NCBI RefSeq assembly: GCF_014851395.1 | Contig: NW_024044459.1 | Location: forward strand, 5,867,100-5,931,099 | Reading direction: 5' to 3' | Length of the DNA stretch: 64,000 bases | Origin: Micropterus salmoides | Lineage: Eukaryota; Chordata; Actinopteri; Centrarchiformes; Centrarchidae | In this document: positions 25,091-37,700 of the stretch, in pieces | Layout of the letters: each line of letters starts with the position of its first letter | Numbering within the stretch: position 1 is the stretch's first letter | Notes under the pieces: model-generated | What the model was told of the DNA's origin: nothing | Seen by the model: the letters and a program-made list of their open reading frames with translations, nothing else | Databases searched by the model: none | Position numbers and translations under genes: made by a program

Positions 25091-26890
25091 TGTTTTATTT
25101 CAAATCCTTTGAGCTTTATATTTTTGGTTTACTTCCATCTCGTTAAACTAGTTTTAGCATGTTTACTACTTGTTTTGAAGAAAGTTCACTCCTAAGCTCC
25201 ATCTGGCCATTGAACAGATTTACAGCAGTGTTTGACAGCACTTCGAGGAATATTCCAGATGTAGTTTAGAGCATATACATACTTCCAGCTCCCTAAGCTT
25301 TAAATAATCACTCCATGTTGGTGGAGAGTGGAACTAAATTGGAAGTAATTATTACTAAATCATCCAGACAAAATGGAGGATCTACAGCATCGAAATTATT
25401 AAGAATGTAATATTCTTTTCCATCAAAATTAGTCTGCAGTCCCACTTTGTTATGAATAAAAGAGCTAAAAAGATAGTTCTGTTGATATAGAGTCAAATGT
25501 AGCTTCAAAGTTGATTTAACCTCAACAACCCCAAAATCAAATAATAAGTAAACATAACAAGTTTTCACAGGAAAGAATTTAATCTCGCAAACACATGGAA
25601 ACTCTTAGTTTTCCTTGGAACAACAGCTCTTCTACCATATTTGGTTGTATTTTCTATCCAGTACTCTGTGGTCAGCATCTGCATCCATCACATGTTTGTC
25701 AAATCGACAGGAAGGATCGCTGTTGCAAACAACAGAGCTTCGCAAACAACAGAGCTTCCATGATGTTTTGAATGTTTTGCTTGGGATGTGGATGAAGCAT
25801 CATTACATCCCTCTGTGGGTGCCGTCTAGGTGGCAGGGGTTGCGCCCAATACGCTGACTGACTACTGACGCAAGCAGTGTTAATGTGAGGCCGGAGCATA
25901 TTACATACCAGAGTCAAGGCAAATACGCACAAAACACTGACTCATCCAAAAACGACAAAGAGGGCCCTCAGACTGTGCAGCTCTGCTCCTGGGCGAATGG
26001 CATCTGCAGAAAGACAACAAAGACTACAGATGTGCCAAATTCCAGAAATATTTCTTTGATGCCAATGAATGTGTTTCATTTTCAGTCTGTGTCTTTTGTA
26101 TTCCCATCATGAGCTAATCCGGATGATGCCAGTACACACATGGGGCCCCTGTGGGAAAAGCTGTGAGTCAGACAGGACGGCGCTTCAAGGAAAACTTCAA
26201 CAGTTATTGCCCATTCTTTTCCTCCATTCATCTTCTTCTCACACATTTGACCCTCTTCCTGTATGGATCTTACATCACCATAACCCGTTGACCTTTGCTC
26301 TGTCCTGACTGGCCAGTCAACCAGCTGTCTTTGACACGTGGTGGAGAAAATAGGGCATTGGACTGAAGTATTGAACACACTCTATACTAAGTGAGAGTGT
26401 GTCAGTCAGAGTTAAGGAGAAGGGTGGTTGAGGATTATAAAGGATCTGAATGTGACACACTAAACAGTCATTCACAGCAGGCTCTGTCTTCATTTCACTG
26501 TAATGACTGGAGCCTGTAACTGATGATTAAGCATAATTACCTAAATGAGTTAAATGTCGCACAGCAAATATTAAGTTCACTGAGTTCTAACCAGAAAACT
26601 AAATTACTACTCCTCTTTTGTGTTGGTTATTATCATGAGGGGAATCAACCAGACCCAGTGTGGCTATATACAAAATATTTAAAAAATTCACCTAATACCT
26701 TGACTGACTTCTGTCAGAAGACTCCTAAAAATCATACAATGTTATCAGTGTGGCATGTAAATAAGTACATGTGCAACACAGGGTCAACATTGCTTATCTG
26801 CTGTATCTCTACTTGTTAAAATATCTAAAAACCCTGATTTTGAGCCTAAACTTCAACTCATTTTAATTCCAGTCATGGGGTGGCAATGTA
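25091..26890. other. Non-genic stretch
   Basis: No supported gene. A small direct duplication, 'caaacaacagagctt', occurs twice in tandem at about 25726-25756. Short open frames lack domains. Confidence 0.5.
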
Positions 26891-26899
26891 CGTGGGTTA

Positions 26900-27535
26900 G
26901 TCTTCGACTTTAGTCCAGACTGAAATAAGTAACTATTGGATGGATTCCAACGAAGGTTGAGGTCAAAGGCAACTGATGACTGTCGTTACCACAGCCAGGA
27001 GCACTAACGAACCAGCAGTATCAACAATCCTAGTTAACGTTCCCAGAGGTTAAACAGCTGAGTTTCCCTACCAGTCAGTCAGAACTTCTCTTGGAAGAGG
27101 GACGAAACGTCTTCTAGTATCTTCAACCAAGTCCAGTTGCCCTTGACCTCAACCTTCGTTTGGATAACTATGACCTTCACAGACTTATTGGATGGATTGC
27201 AAGGACATGGTGCAATTGAATCAAAGACTTTCATGATACTCTGACTTTTCCTGTAGCACCACCAGCAATGATTTCACTTATTCTGTGAAATATTTGAAAA
27301 TCTACTAGATGGACTAGCATGGTTCAGCGTTCACACTTGGCCTCAGGTGACTCCAACGACCATAACGACTCGTCGTCACAACAGCCAGGAGCACTAACAA
27401 ACCAACTACCAAACCTTCATAACGATCCCACAGAGGTTAAATAGCTTTGAGAGGCAAAACATATTCGAGATTGTTCAACCAAGTCCAGTTTCCCCTGATT
27501 TAAAGCCACCGTGGATAAACGCTGTGCAGCGTTTT
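26900..27535. repeat. Compound dispersed repeat with duplicated modules
   Basis: Two kinds of module alternate: the 'tagtccagactgaaata...attggatggatt' type (26910-26950, 27185-27345) and a type containing 'acagccaggagcacta', 'cccacagaggtta' and 'caaccaagtccagttgccc' (26990-27180 and 27375-27530). The second type occurs twice in the same order, so the region looks like a tandemly duplicated or re-inserted repeat. The class is unassigned. Confidence 0.6.
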
Positions 27536-29080
27536 GGCATTGAGACACAAAATACTCCTGTATTTTAAGATACTTTTCACATTATTGTAAGGATCACCTC
27601 AAACCCATAAAACTTTGTATTAATAAATTATATACAATAGTATATCAGGTATCACCATTTAACAATCTAGTGGTGGGTGGCTGCTGGTAAACTTCCCCAC
27701 TTGTTGATAAAAGCTCCTTAAAATAATTAATGCAAAAGTATTTTCTTGCTATGCATGATAAATGGGTATATAATCATTTTAGTCAGCAGCTGTGCAATTT
27801 TGGATCACTCTCTGAAGCCTTTTACAGGAAAGGTACAGCAGCTTGAGTTGATTTATTATAAAACAATCTAAATATAGAATTCAAGTGAAGCCTTTTGTTA
27901 ATGTGAGACCGGCCAAGTGTCACAACCCACACCATTTTATCAAAGGAGACTATGACTTATGTCGATGGCAGTGGGTTTCAGGGCAGGATCTTCCAGCGAA
28001 CTCCAGCTAATCCTAAGCCTGTATACAGCTCATGCTTAGTTCCTTATCACAGACCTCAGTTTGAACCGGTCTGCACTGGAATCAACTTGACTGGCACTCC
28101 CTTCGCCGTAATCATTAATCTAGCGCCTCTCGTGTCGCCTACTTGCTCTTTCTTTATCCACCACCCACTGGCTGCATTTATAATAAAAAGACTAATGTTT
28201 AACCTTTCAAGGAGCAGGACAGATCTTGCTTTGGGTGCCCAAACAGAGAAAAAACAGTTTCCTTTGTTCGAGCAAATTTATGACAAGATTTCTTTTGTAG
28301 CCATGTGGTATTATATACTGTTTTCATAAGCATGTTTCTCAGAAGACAGGAAGCACAAACACAAAATGATTCTGGTCTTTCATCTAAGTCTTAAGCAGTC
28401 TTCATTATAGCTCCTCTAACATTTTCTAAATATAAAAATATCCCAAAACGAAAAAAAATCATCACTTGTATGCATGAAATATATGAGTATTTTTCAATCT
28501 GACCCATTTCTCATATTCTCAATAATATATTTGATTGTTCCCCTTCCCCTTCTCCACATGCACACAGCTCAACCCCGTATCTTCCTCTCTCTGTGGTTAC
28601 TGTCCTCCAGGCTCGAAGGCTGTCTGCCACAGTGTCTGTTGACATCAAAGCATTCACCGTTTCTAAGGCTGATGAAAGGCAGGAAGAGGGTGGGAGAGGA
28701 CAGGCCCAGGTCCAGCACTGCACACCACTGCCAACACAGCAAAGGCAGCCAAGACAATTGCCTTGAATATTTAGCTTTTCTCCCTTAACAATTGGATAGC
28801 CCTAAAAAGGAAAAGGGGGGCAATAAAAAAACCTGCCTGGTGTGAGATACACGAGCCAAACAAAAGGGACAGCTGACAGATAAAAGAGCAAAAATAGACA
28901 GCATGATTAACAAACTGTGATAAAGGGGTCAATTAAAAGGTGGGTGAACTGTGACCTCTAAAACCTCGGCTGAGGATAAAATTAAATTAAATTAAATTAA
29001 ATAAAAAATGCATAAGTGTTAATGGTAGGCCTGTTGAATGCTTGTTTTCCCATGACAATGTTTATACATAATTCCTATAA
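27536..29080. other. Non-genic stretch
   Basis: The 125-codon open frame at 27952-28329 (+) shows no recognisable domain, and I do not support it as a gene. The rest is intergenic. Confidence 0.5.
28978..29003. repeat. (AAATT)n microsatellite
   Basis: About five copies of a five-base unit. Confidence 0.9.
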
Positions 29081-29425
29081 AGGAATAGATAAATATATTG
29101 GGAAGTATGCTTATTTGCTTTCTTGCTGAGAGTTAGGTGAGAAGATTAAAACCACTCTCGTATCTGTATGCTAAATATTAAGCTACCACCGGCAGCCAGC
29201 TAGCTTACCTTAGCACAAAGACTGGAAACAGGGTGAAATTGCTAGCCTAGCTCTGTTCAAAAGTAACTAAATCTGCCTACTAATACCTCTAAACCACCCC
29301 AATTAACACTATGCTACATCCTTTATTAAAAAAGTTAGTTTGAAGGGGGTTATGTGCCTAACAACCTTATGGTGACAAGAAGATTTCTAAGCTAACCCGC
29401 TGCTGGTGGTAGCTTAAAGGGGCAA
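29081..29425. repeat. Dispersed repeat of the 'gcttagcataaagactggaaac' family
   Basis: Recognised by 'gcttatttgctttcttgctg', 'gagagttaggtgagaagatt', 'cagccagctagcttacctta', 'aaagactggaaacaggg' and 'gctagcctagctctgt'. A rearranged second copy lies at 41015-41266. Frequent in fish genomes; class not certain. Confidence 0.6.
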
Positions 29426-30102
29426 TTTGTAGTTTTCAGCGGCCACTAGTGGTGCGGTTTTAAGATTGCAACCAGATGTGTGCTCGTAAATGTGGAAACA
29501 CTGTCATGCCCGCTGTGGCTTTTCACATATACTGTACATGTTCCTTTCTGCTCTGTTACTACCAGCATTCCCGGCTCAGAGTCGAATCAAATCAAACCCC
29601 CCTTTTGGCTCCGTAACATTACCTTTCAGACATCGCAGGGAACCAGCATATTGACACTATACTACCAAAAAAAAGGCAGTGTGAAAGCGGCTACTGCATA
29701 TACAGTGTATGATACAGATTCATCGGAGGCTCAGCAGTGTGAGCCCAGCTAAATGTATTGAATTATAATGAAATATTTAGTGAGCAAGACTGAATATTAT
29801 AATGAGATTGTTGCCACACTTAACAGTTTTAAGTATTAAGTAACATCACTGTAGTTGATGGGTCTTCTACTGTGCTGTTATGTTGCATTCATACTATGTG
29901 GGTCACGTTAATTACAGCGACTGAAATGGTGGAGAAGCTGCGTACCTGTGTATCGGTAAAACCACAATAAATCTAAATTGAATGTTGTGAAGCAAACAGC
30001 GGTGGATCTGTGCTAAAGATAGCTGGCTGCCTCTGCCCTGCATCACTATAGGCTAGTAAAAACAAATCGCTCCACATTTGCTTTGTAGCATTGCATCATT
30101 TC
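29426..30102. other. Non-genic stretch with a probable old repeat
   Basis: 'aaaggggcaatttgtagttttcagcgg' near 29416-29445 resembles the end of a common fish element. Nothing else is supported. Confidence 0.4.
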
Positions 30103-30348
30103 TTCAATTCAGTTTTATTTATATAGCGCCAAATCACAACAAAAGTTATCTCACAGTGCTTTTCAGAAAAGAGCAGTTCTAAACCGGACTATATTCATAT
30201 TATCGATATTATTACAGAAACCCAACAATTCCCACCAAGAGAAAGCACTAGGCGACAGGGGCAAGTAAAAACTTCCTTTTAAAAGGCAGAAACCTCGAGC
30301 AGAACCATGGCTCAGGGTGGGCGGCCATCTGCCTTGACCGGTTGGGGG

Positions 30349-30387
<39 letters not shown>

Positions 30388-31158
30388 CAAGAGAGATAGA
30401 CATAAAGATGAAGAGAGCGATGGGAGGGTAAGGGGGAGCAGCTTACACAATATACACACAGAGGTACAGACAGTAAAGGTGATGCTGCTATAGACTGAAT
30501 GAATGATAATTGTAGATTTTCATAGTAATGTTTATGATAATAATCATAATGTTAATCATAATAATAACAATAGGACTAGTAATAATAATTGTAGCAGAGG
30601 TGTTGAGCAGGAACACAGGGGCAGCAGGTGACTCGCAACCACAGATCCAGACTCCACAGCTCCAGAGCCAGAAACACCTGCAGGAAGTGAGACGAGAAAG
30701 CACAAGGCTACGGGAAAGTATGAAGTCGATTAGTAACATGCATTAAGGGGATGAGGACGCATACAGAAGGAGAGAAAGAGGAGGAGAGAGGAGCTCAGTG
30801 CATCATGGGAAGTCCTAGGCCTATAGAAGCATAACTAAGGGATGGTTCAGGACTCACCTGAGCCAGCCCTAACTATAAGCTTTATAAAGAGGAAAGTCTT
30901 AAGCCTACTCTTAAATGTGGAGATGGTGTCTGCCTCCTGAACCCAAACTGGAACCTGGTTCCACAGGAGAGGAGCTTGATAGCTGAACGCTCTGGCTCCT
31001 AGTCTACTTTTGGAGACTCTAGGAACCACAAGTAACCCTGCATTCTGGGAGCGCAGTGCTCTGGTGGGGTAGTAAGGTACTATGAGCTCTTTAAGATGAA
31101 ATGGTGCCTGACCATTAAGAGCTTTGTAGGTGAGAAGAATGATTTAAAATTCTTGCAG
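30103..31158 (-). mobile_element. L2/Rex1-like LINE 3' end
   Basis: On the minus strand the segment 31029-30847 encodes 'RLGARAFSYQAPLLWNQVPV' followed by 'TFKSRLKTFLF', the conserved C-terminal 'AF--APLLWN-LP' end of L2/Rex1-type LINE proteins. Downstream on that strand come a 3' untranslated part with a (GA)n tract and the end 'gcgctatataaataaaactg', a terminal sequence found at thousands of sites in teleosts. The element is 5'-truncated at about 31158. Shorter copies of the same tail lie at 56222, 57150 and 63241. Confidence 0.8.
30352..30384. repeat. (GA)n microsatellite
   Basis: About sixteen GA units inside the LINE 3' untranslated part. Confidence 0.95.
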
Positions 31159-31390
31159 GCTAAAAATAACACTTTCACATAATAATGCTAGAAATAACAC
31201 CTTCACATAATACCGGTGGTACACAGGATAGTAATGTGAGTCGTTTTATTTGGTGAAATAATGTAGAAAGCCATAACTTTACAACTTTAGTACGTTAGCA
31301 ACTGGTCGGCATTAGCCTGGGCTAACAATTAGCCTTTCTGATGTTCACTGTATTTTCACCTGATATCAGATTCTCATTTGGCCTGACAGG

Positions 31391-31494
31391 CTTCATCCTG
31401 CGTACAGGGTCGCGGGGGGGCTGGAGCCAATCCCAGCTGACATCAGGCGCAAGGTGGAGTACACCCTGGACAGGTTGCCAGTCCATCGCAGCGC
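31391..31494 (-). mobile_element. LINE 3'-tail fragment
   Basis: 'atcctgcgtacagggtcgcg', 'ctggagccaatcccagctga' and 'acaccctggacaggttgcca' are the reverse of the module at 49725-49804 and are a well-known teleost LINE tail. Only about 100 bp remains. Confidence 0.65.
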
Positions 31495-31500
31495 TATAAA

Positions 31501-33228
31501 GTTTTGATTAGCTAATTTAAAGTAAGTTTATTTCCCATTCAGTAACAAATTTTATAAAATGAATTTCACTTTCAATTCATAAAATATGTCTAACACATTC
31601 AAAGTACCTCATTTGTCATTAAACCATCAAATGTATCATTTAAACTACTGTCTTGTTTGATGCGACTGGTAGGCTAAAACTGAATTGCCCTACGGGGATA
31701 AATAAAGTTGTTTGAATTCAACTGAATCGAATTAAACAATACCTAACATGGCTCTAAATTGATCTCCATTTTGTGTATATTGGTTACTTTGATTACGCTA
31801 TAATTTTTCAAACATTTTAGTTATCCTGTAGAGAGATGCCCCCTCCACCTCGTCTTTAAAAGTTGTCTGGCAGTAACAGTTTAAAGATTAAAGTTAGATT
31901 AGAGTGTGAGCACCTGGCTGGTCTGTGACATGGAGTAATTTGTTTCTGGCGTCAGCACACAAGCACTCCTTTTGCCAGTCACAGATTTCTGCATGTTAGG
32001 GTGACTCATATTCCCATATCTCTCAGCACATGTGAGGAGCACCTACAGTCAGATGTCGCCATGCAAAAACAACCCAGTGAACTGGTTTGAGCCGGTAGAG
32101 GGACTGACACAGCAAGCAGATTAGCAGACATCCACTCTAGTGAAAGGTGTGTCTGCAGCTAAGCCTGTGTTCACATCCAAAAACTGATGAAATACTACTG
32201 AAATAAAAAAATTGAAATGGGGTGTAAATGTAGTAGGTGGTTGCAATGATTAACGAATCATTTATGCTTTTCTTAAACGTGAAGAATCAGAGAGTGATGA
32301 CGCAAAGCCTCGCCCGTCTAAACCCTGTAATGCTACTTATACAGGCTCTTATCTAGAGAGCAGGGATGATTAAATAGACTCCAACACAAACATGCTGCGT
32401 AGAGAAAGCCGTCCACCACCCCCCACCCCCCTTCCCCCGCCCAAACTGAGCCAAACTGGTTCACGCTGGTCTGGCGAGGGATCCAGCATTGTAAAGGGAA
32501 ACCCAATGAAGGTTAACCACATCCTCTCACGGGTAACTCTATTCCCTTCAAATGCCCTCTGCTGCGTCAGAATGAAGAACAAAGGAAGAAATATACTCAC
32601 CATGTGCTGTGTTTTTTATAGTGAAATAAACCTGATCCTAGATTACATGACTCAACATTTCTGTCATTTATCCATTTCCACCTAATAGCAGACATGAGGT
32701 CAAGCCAACACATCACTTTCTTTTTCTATGCTGATTAGGATTGCTTAACCAGAGAGGTTTCCCTGTAGCAGATGGCTAATATGTACAGTATTTTGTGTCA
32801 AAATGATTTAAAAGTTTGTTTTCTTTCTTTTCATGTTTTCAACTAATTAAGTCATATTTCGTGCAAGAATTAAGATTAATTAGTTAATAAAATTATTTCA
32901 CTCTTATATGCTAACACTGCTGTGTCCTTTCTTTTCTTAAAATGCCTGAGGATGGGATTCTTTGGGGGTTTTGCAGTCCATTGTCTTGCTTTGACTCCTC
33001 ACTAATCCTTTAGTGATAAAGGTCAGCACACTGGAATGCAGTGTTTTAATATCCCATGTACTGTAATTCAAGATAATAGAACAGGATTTAAGCCCAAACT
33101 AATCTAAATTAATCTGCCATAGCTAAACAGGATGATATTAACCTCATATGACCTCATGTGATGATCAATAATGGCAGGCATATTAACACCATGTAAATGT
33201 GGTGTGTAATAAGAACAAACAAGGGTTT
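31501..33228. other. Non-genic stretch
   Basis: No gene seen. At 31680-31735, 'tgccctacggggataaataaag' followed by 'ttgaattcaactgaat' looks like another short LINE tail. A G/C-homopolymer-rich patch lies at 32412-32442. Confidence 0.5.
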
Positions 33229-33229
33229 A

Positions 33230-34215
33230 ACTTTTGTATACAATTAAATAATTTATTAAAAATGACAGACAAAGGGACACATAAATGAAAATCATTGTGC
33301 TATAACATTTTGTGACAATAACACATTGGCCACTAATGAAGCTGAGACAATTATAGGCATGTGTTCAGGACAGGCATTCATGTAGGCAGGTTCTTCGGCA
33401 CTATAAAGTCTCATATTGCAGCTGTGCACCACTATCAACACAGTGATATGCACCAGTCCAAGGTGCTGCTTCACAGTCATGCATCCACAGGAATGCAATA
33501 ATGAATTCAAGTCTCAGGGAAGACGTGTTTGCCCTTCATATTCCCAGTCAGTTCATCTTGCTCCATCCGCTCCGGGCAGGATTCTCCACTGTCACCTCCG
33601 TCCATGAGGCGACAGCTGCTGCGTGATGCCCTCCAGGCGGCCGGCTGCACATTCTCCTCCGCACCTGACGCTCCTTTCCAAGCGCCAGGCGAGCCGCACT
33701 TGCGGCGGTGACCCAGTCACGTTGGGAGTGTTTTCACATTCGGCTCACACATGAGCCGACAGAGACACAGAGAGTCAACGTATTTTGAGCAGCTGCCGGA
33801 CCATGCCCGCGATCTGGAGGAACTTGTCCTTCTTTCGCTGCTTCAGAGCCATCAGGGCCCGAGAAGTCTCGTCGGGGTCCTGGGTGTAGGAGAAGATGCT
33901 CCTCACTCTCTCCTCCGCCTTCATGTCGCCCGTTTTCTGGAACAGTCTCATCAGCGAGTCCTGGTTAACGGTCTCGAAAATGTTGGCCACGGCCTTCTTA
34001 CGGTGCGCCGTGTCAAACTTGTTGCCGTGGACAGAGGGGCTGACGCGGTGGCATTCAGAGTACACGTAGGTCGACATCTTGCCTTTTTGTTTCCCCGATT
34101 GACGTCTTGTGTTTCTCTGCTCCAAGTGTGGCCCTCCAACTCGGCGAGGATGAGTTGCTCGGTGCGCACTGTTTTTGCAGGAGCGGCTCTGACTTGAGCG
34201 TCTGAGTGAGTGAGT
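33230..34215 (-). other. tcim: Predicted tcim transcription unit (single exon)
   Basis: Inferred transcript limits: a TATA box at 34245-34238 (minus) predicts a start near 34210-34215, and an AATAAA on the minus strand at 33257-33252 gives a plausible polyadenylation signal. The mRNA would be about 1 kb with a 5' leader of about 135 nt and a 3' untranslated part of about 500 nt, without introns. Human TCIM is also a compact gene with an uninterrupted coding region. The 3' end is the less certain one. Confidence 0.55.
33775..34077 (-). CDS. tcim: TCIM (C8orf4/TC1-like) transcriptional and immune response regulator
   Basis: Encodes 100 residues beginning MSTYVYSECHRVSPS and continuing 'HGNKFDTAHRKKAVANIFE', 'KAEERVRSIF' and 'TRALMALKQRKKDKFLQ'. 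These blocks match vertebrate TCIM (human 106 residues) through most of the length: the 'RVSPS-HG--FDTA-RKKAV-NIFE' and 'TRALMALK-R-KDK' signatures are clear. The protein is small, basic and without a signal peptide or membrane segment. The known family role is binding partners in the nucleus and cytoplasm, including relief of Chibby's block on beta-catenin, and modulation of NF-kB and endothelial inflammatory responses. I chose the ATG at 34077 (A at -3). The frame stays open upstream for over 100 nt with no further ATG, and the human protein has 11 residues before the equivalent MST, so a non-AUG extension is conceivable but unsupported. The coding region is uninterrupted. It stands alone, nearly 20 kb from the nearest other recognised gene. 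Confidence 0.92.
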   Translation of the reverse strand: MSTYVYSECHRVSPSVHGNKFDTAHRKKAVANIFETVNQDSLMRLFQKTGDMKAEERVRSIFSYTQDPDETSRALMALKQRKKDKFLQIAGMVRQLLKIR

Positions 34216-34237
34216 ACAGAGGAGCTGACGATGCGAG

Positions 34238-34245
34238 TATTTATA
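34238..34245 (-). promoter_or_regulatory. TATA box of tcim
   Basis: TATAAATA on the minus strand, 161 bases upstream of the ATG, in a GC-rich surrounding (CCGCCC adjacent). The TATA position predicts transcription start near 34215. A TGACATCA element, one base from a cyclic-AMP response element, lies about 26 bases further upstream (34271-34278), which would suit an inducible gene; its function is inferred. Confidence 0.75.
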
Positions 34246-34278
34246 GGGCGGCTGTAGGAGGTTTGCTCGGTGACATCA

Positions 34279-34746
34279 GTCGTGAATCACACAGACGCCT
34301 CCTCCCTGCCGTGCGTATTTGGAGAGCTGAGCTGTGCCAAATATTACTTAATCTCTCTGATGGGTATTGGAAGTAAACTAGCCTATCCCACTGAGATGTA
34401 GAGTGTTGTGGTGTAAATTACCAATGGTCTCCCTAATCAATTCATTTAATAGCCTACTAGACAATGCATAGCATTTTTAATTGTTAATGACCAGTTTCAC
34501 TGTATGTTATCCATCCAGCTAGTAGGCCCACAAACACTTCAATACTCATCAAGAAATCAACAAGAAATGTCCACAAATATCTTTATGGTGGTTTTTAAGA
34601 TGCATAGATTCCCTATAGGCTGTGGAAGAAGTCAGATGTTTAACTGAAGTAAAACTATCACAAAATACTTAATTACAAGTTAAGGTCCTACAATAAAAAT
34701 GTATATTTAAATACCATAAACATACAGAATTTTCAGTATATTCAAC

Positions 34747-34779
<33 letters not shown>

Positions 34780-37700
34780 TGTACATACAAACACATATAC
34801 ACACACACACATATATACACACATACAATAATAATAAACATACAATATACTTAAATTATCAACAAATACACTAATTATGGAGAAGAATAGCTATTATTAG
34901 ATTTTGATTAAGGTGGACTTAAATTCAAGTACTTTATTTACTGTTCAGTGGTTCAGTCTAAGCATCTTGAAAATGTAATTCATTTTGTATGTTAAATCTT
35001 TATCTGCCAAGTAGTAACTATAGCTGGCTAAGTAATATCAGTAGAGTAAATAGGACAATATTTGAACAATGTATAATGTAGCACAAAATGCAAGTACCTT
35101 GAAAGTGTACTTAAGTACAGTACTGGTGGTCTACTTAGCAATCAATATAGATAAAACATGCAACATTAATGTATAATGTCGGATGACAAGAGTATAATGT
35201 ATATGTTGTTATGTGACACGTGTAGGACATGTGATGTCGTGATGAGTAATTTATGGCTTTTGATTTGTTATTAGAGTCAGTTAACATGTCAGAGAACCAG
35301 TTTATAAACCAAGAATAAGCTAAATAAAATTGTTTGTCTGTTCTCTAACAGTGAGATGTGTTTACTGGATGACTGTTCTTTTCCTGTTCTGACATCTATT
35401 TACACTGGCTGGAGCTCTGATGTAAATTTAGTCTTTAGTCCAACTATACTAATGTTGTAATATTGTTTGTTGAGGTTATAAACAAACTGTAACTCTTTAT
35501 GTAAGTGTTATTTTTCCTTAACCTGGGTTATTAGTCATACAGGTTACTAAACATGTATTTTTACGGCTTCCAAAATTGCTACCGAAGATTGTATCTCCCA
35601 TTTTTCCAGTTAACAGCGCTAAAAATATTTGGCTTACATTTAGGCCCCCAGATGGGAGGGTTAGCGAGTTGTGTTTACAACTGGAGCTGACCCATTGCCT
35701 ATGCAGCCTGGCTGATCTGTGTTGATAAGGCTGCAAGGCGTTCCCCCTTGAGAAGCAACTCTCCTCATAAATAACTGCAAGTGTTAGTCCCACGCTGGGT
35801 AACTGTCATGCTTTCCTAAAAACACTGCTCTCTTTGCAAAAGTGACCACAGGCTAGTCCCTAATATGGAAAAAGACAGTCAGGAGCGATGGCCATAAGTG
35901 GCTGAGGAAGTGTATTTTCCTCTAGAGTATGCCCGGCATGTGGCATTGACTTTGTGTGCTGAGTCGAACAATAAACCAAAGACCCTCGCTGAGTCTGAAG
36001 TGAAACAATAGCCAGATCCTCGCTGACAGCTTTGTTTGCAGGTCTGTGTGAACAATGCGTCACCACAGGATACCTGTCTGTCTCGAGCTGGCATGGCAGT
36101 TATGACTGGAGACAGAGAATGTCACTGAACTTCCATTAAAAAAAAAAAAAGGTGTCGGCCGGTGGAAAGAACATATTTATGACCCAAAAGTTGTCCCGAG
36201 GCACAAGAAACAAGCAATGCACAATGAGATTTCAGCGGTTAGACGGAAACTGGAGCCTTGATCTGCTGACTGTTCTCCAGTCCACACCAAGCATGCATGC
36301 TTTATCATAACAAAAGGGACACTAAATATAAACAGGGGTCAAAGTTCTGTCATGTTACCCCATGGGGAGGGATCCAAAGGAGACAGTAGGTTTACTCCCT
36401 GATGTATCTCTAACAGATAAGATTCCTTCCAAAGATGTTTAACATTTACATAACAACACCCCCCAATGTCCCTTAAATAGAGTCCAGGTCACAGATAAGG
36501 GGGCTCATGGAAAGAGTCCAAGTTACAGATAAGAGAGCTCATGGAAAAGGATGCAGCATGCTGAGACAAGTTTGAGGAGTCCTCTTGATTATACAACATG
36601 GTCAATGTAGCTATCTGGACCAATTTTGCTGTGTTTCCCTTTTCCACGTCTTTGTTTATGGGTGTGCTGTACTTAGAGCAATGAAATGTGAAACCACTTC
36701 CAGAATGTATTTCAAATACCACATATCATATATGTATTATTGTAGGTATTTTGAGGCACTTGGAAATTGCTAAAAATCTCCACATTTGAAAGATTGGGTA
36801 GATGCAATGGAAGAGATATGCTTCTCTGCTTAAGAGGATGAAATGTAGTTTTTCTTTAATTATATTTTTGACTTTGGTGGAGTACCCGTTTAGTTTTCAA
36901 GCATAGTCTAAAAAATCTCCTGTGACTATTACATGTTTTCTTTTCATTTTAAGATGCACCGAATCGCTCACTTATGTGTTTGCTACTTATTTTTATCAGG
37001 GAGCACTTGTAAAAATGACCTGATAGGGAAACCTGTGAACAAACAGTGATGCTTGGTGAAACAGTCAAACAAATCCTTTGTAATTCAGAGATACTGAGTG
37101 ACAGCTCTCAGGTTACAGGGTGTTTGCTTTTCTCTAAAATGGACATGCAGCGTTTTGGAAATGTCTATTGCTGTTTGCTGTTCTTGTTGTGTAATCTGCA
37201 CATGTCCCAGATATCTGAAACAACTTCAGTGTGTCAACACATGAGGTAAGCAGAGACAGCTTGATCAGAAGATGGTTCGCATTTTTGGTGAGACTTTGAA
37301 CTTTGAGTTCACAGTGGTACTGTGTTTAAAACCCACAAGAAAATCTGTAATGCTATGTTGATTTGCCTGTATTAGGAAAATTAGGAAGATATCAATGCTA
37401 ATTAAATTCGTGAGAAAGAAATCTATTGGCCCAGGATAAGTCTTCCAGTTAAGTACAACAATGAAAACAAGGCCTTCCGTTCTGGAGGTATAACATGGAA
37501 ACACACTAACAGCTGTTACAGCTGAATTAAATGACACCTGGCATTGTGTGTGTGTATCACAAAAGCATGGTAATAATGATTAATAATTCCCCACAGGCTT
37601 TGTGGTGTAAGAATGCCTTTGTCCTTATTCAGGCCTGTGTTTATATCTGACTGCAGGACCTTACTGGAAGTCACAGGCAGCGACACACAGCAGCTGTTTA

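Noticed and set aside
26965..27110. Complete hammerhead ribozyme
   Set aside because: A 'ctgatga'-like stretch and a 'cgaaac' stretch exist, but they are far apart and I cannot pair the three stems.
27952..28329. 125-codon plus-strand open frame
   Set aside because: No domain, no family resemblance and no supporting signals; length is within chance for this much DNA.
34075..34125. N-terminal extension of tcim by 16 residues
   Set aside because: The frame is open upstream, but the triplet at 34125 is TTG, not ATG. The first ATG at 34077 matches the conserved MST start.
33751..34197. 148-codon plus-strand open frame across the tcim locus
   Set aside because: It is the antisense of the conserved tcim coding region, which has clear family similarity, a TATA box and the right start. 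The plus-strand reading has no domain.
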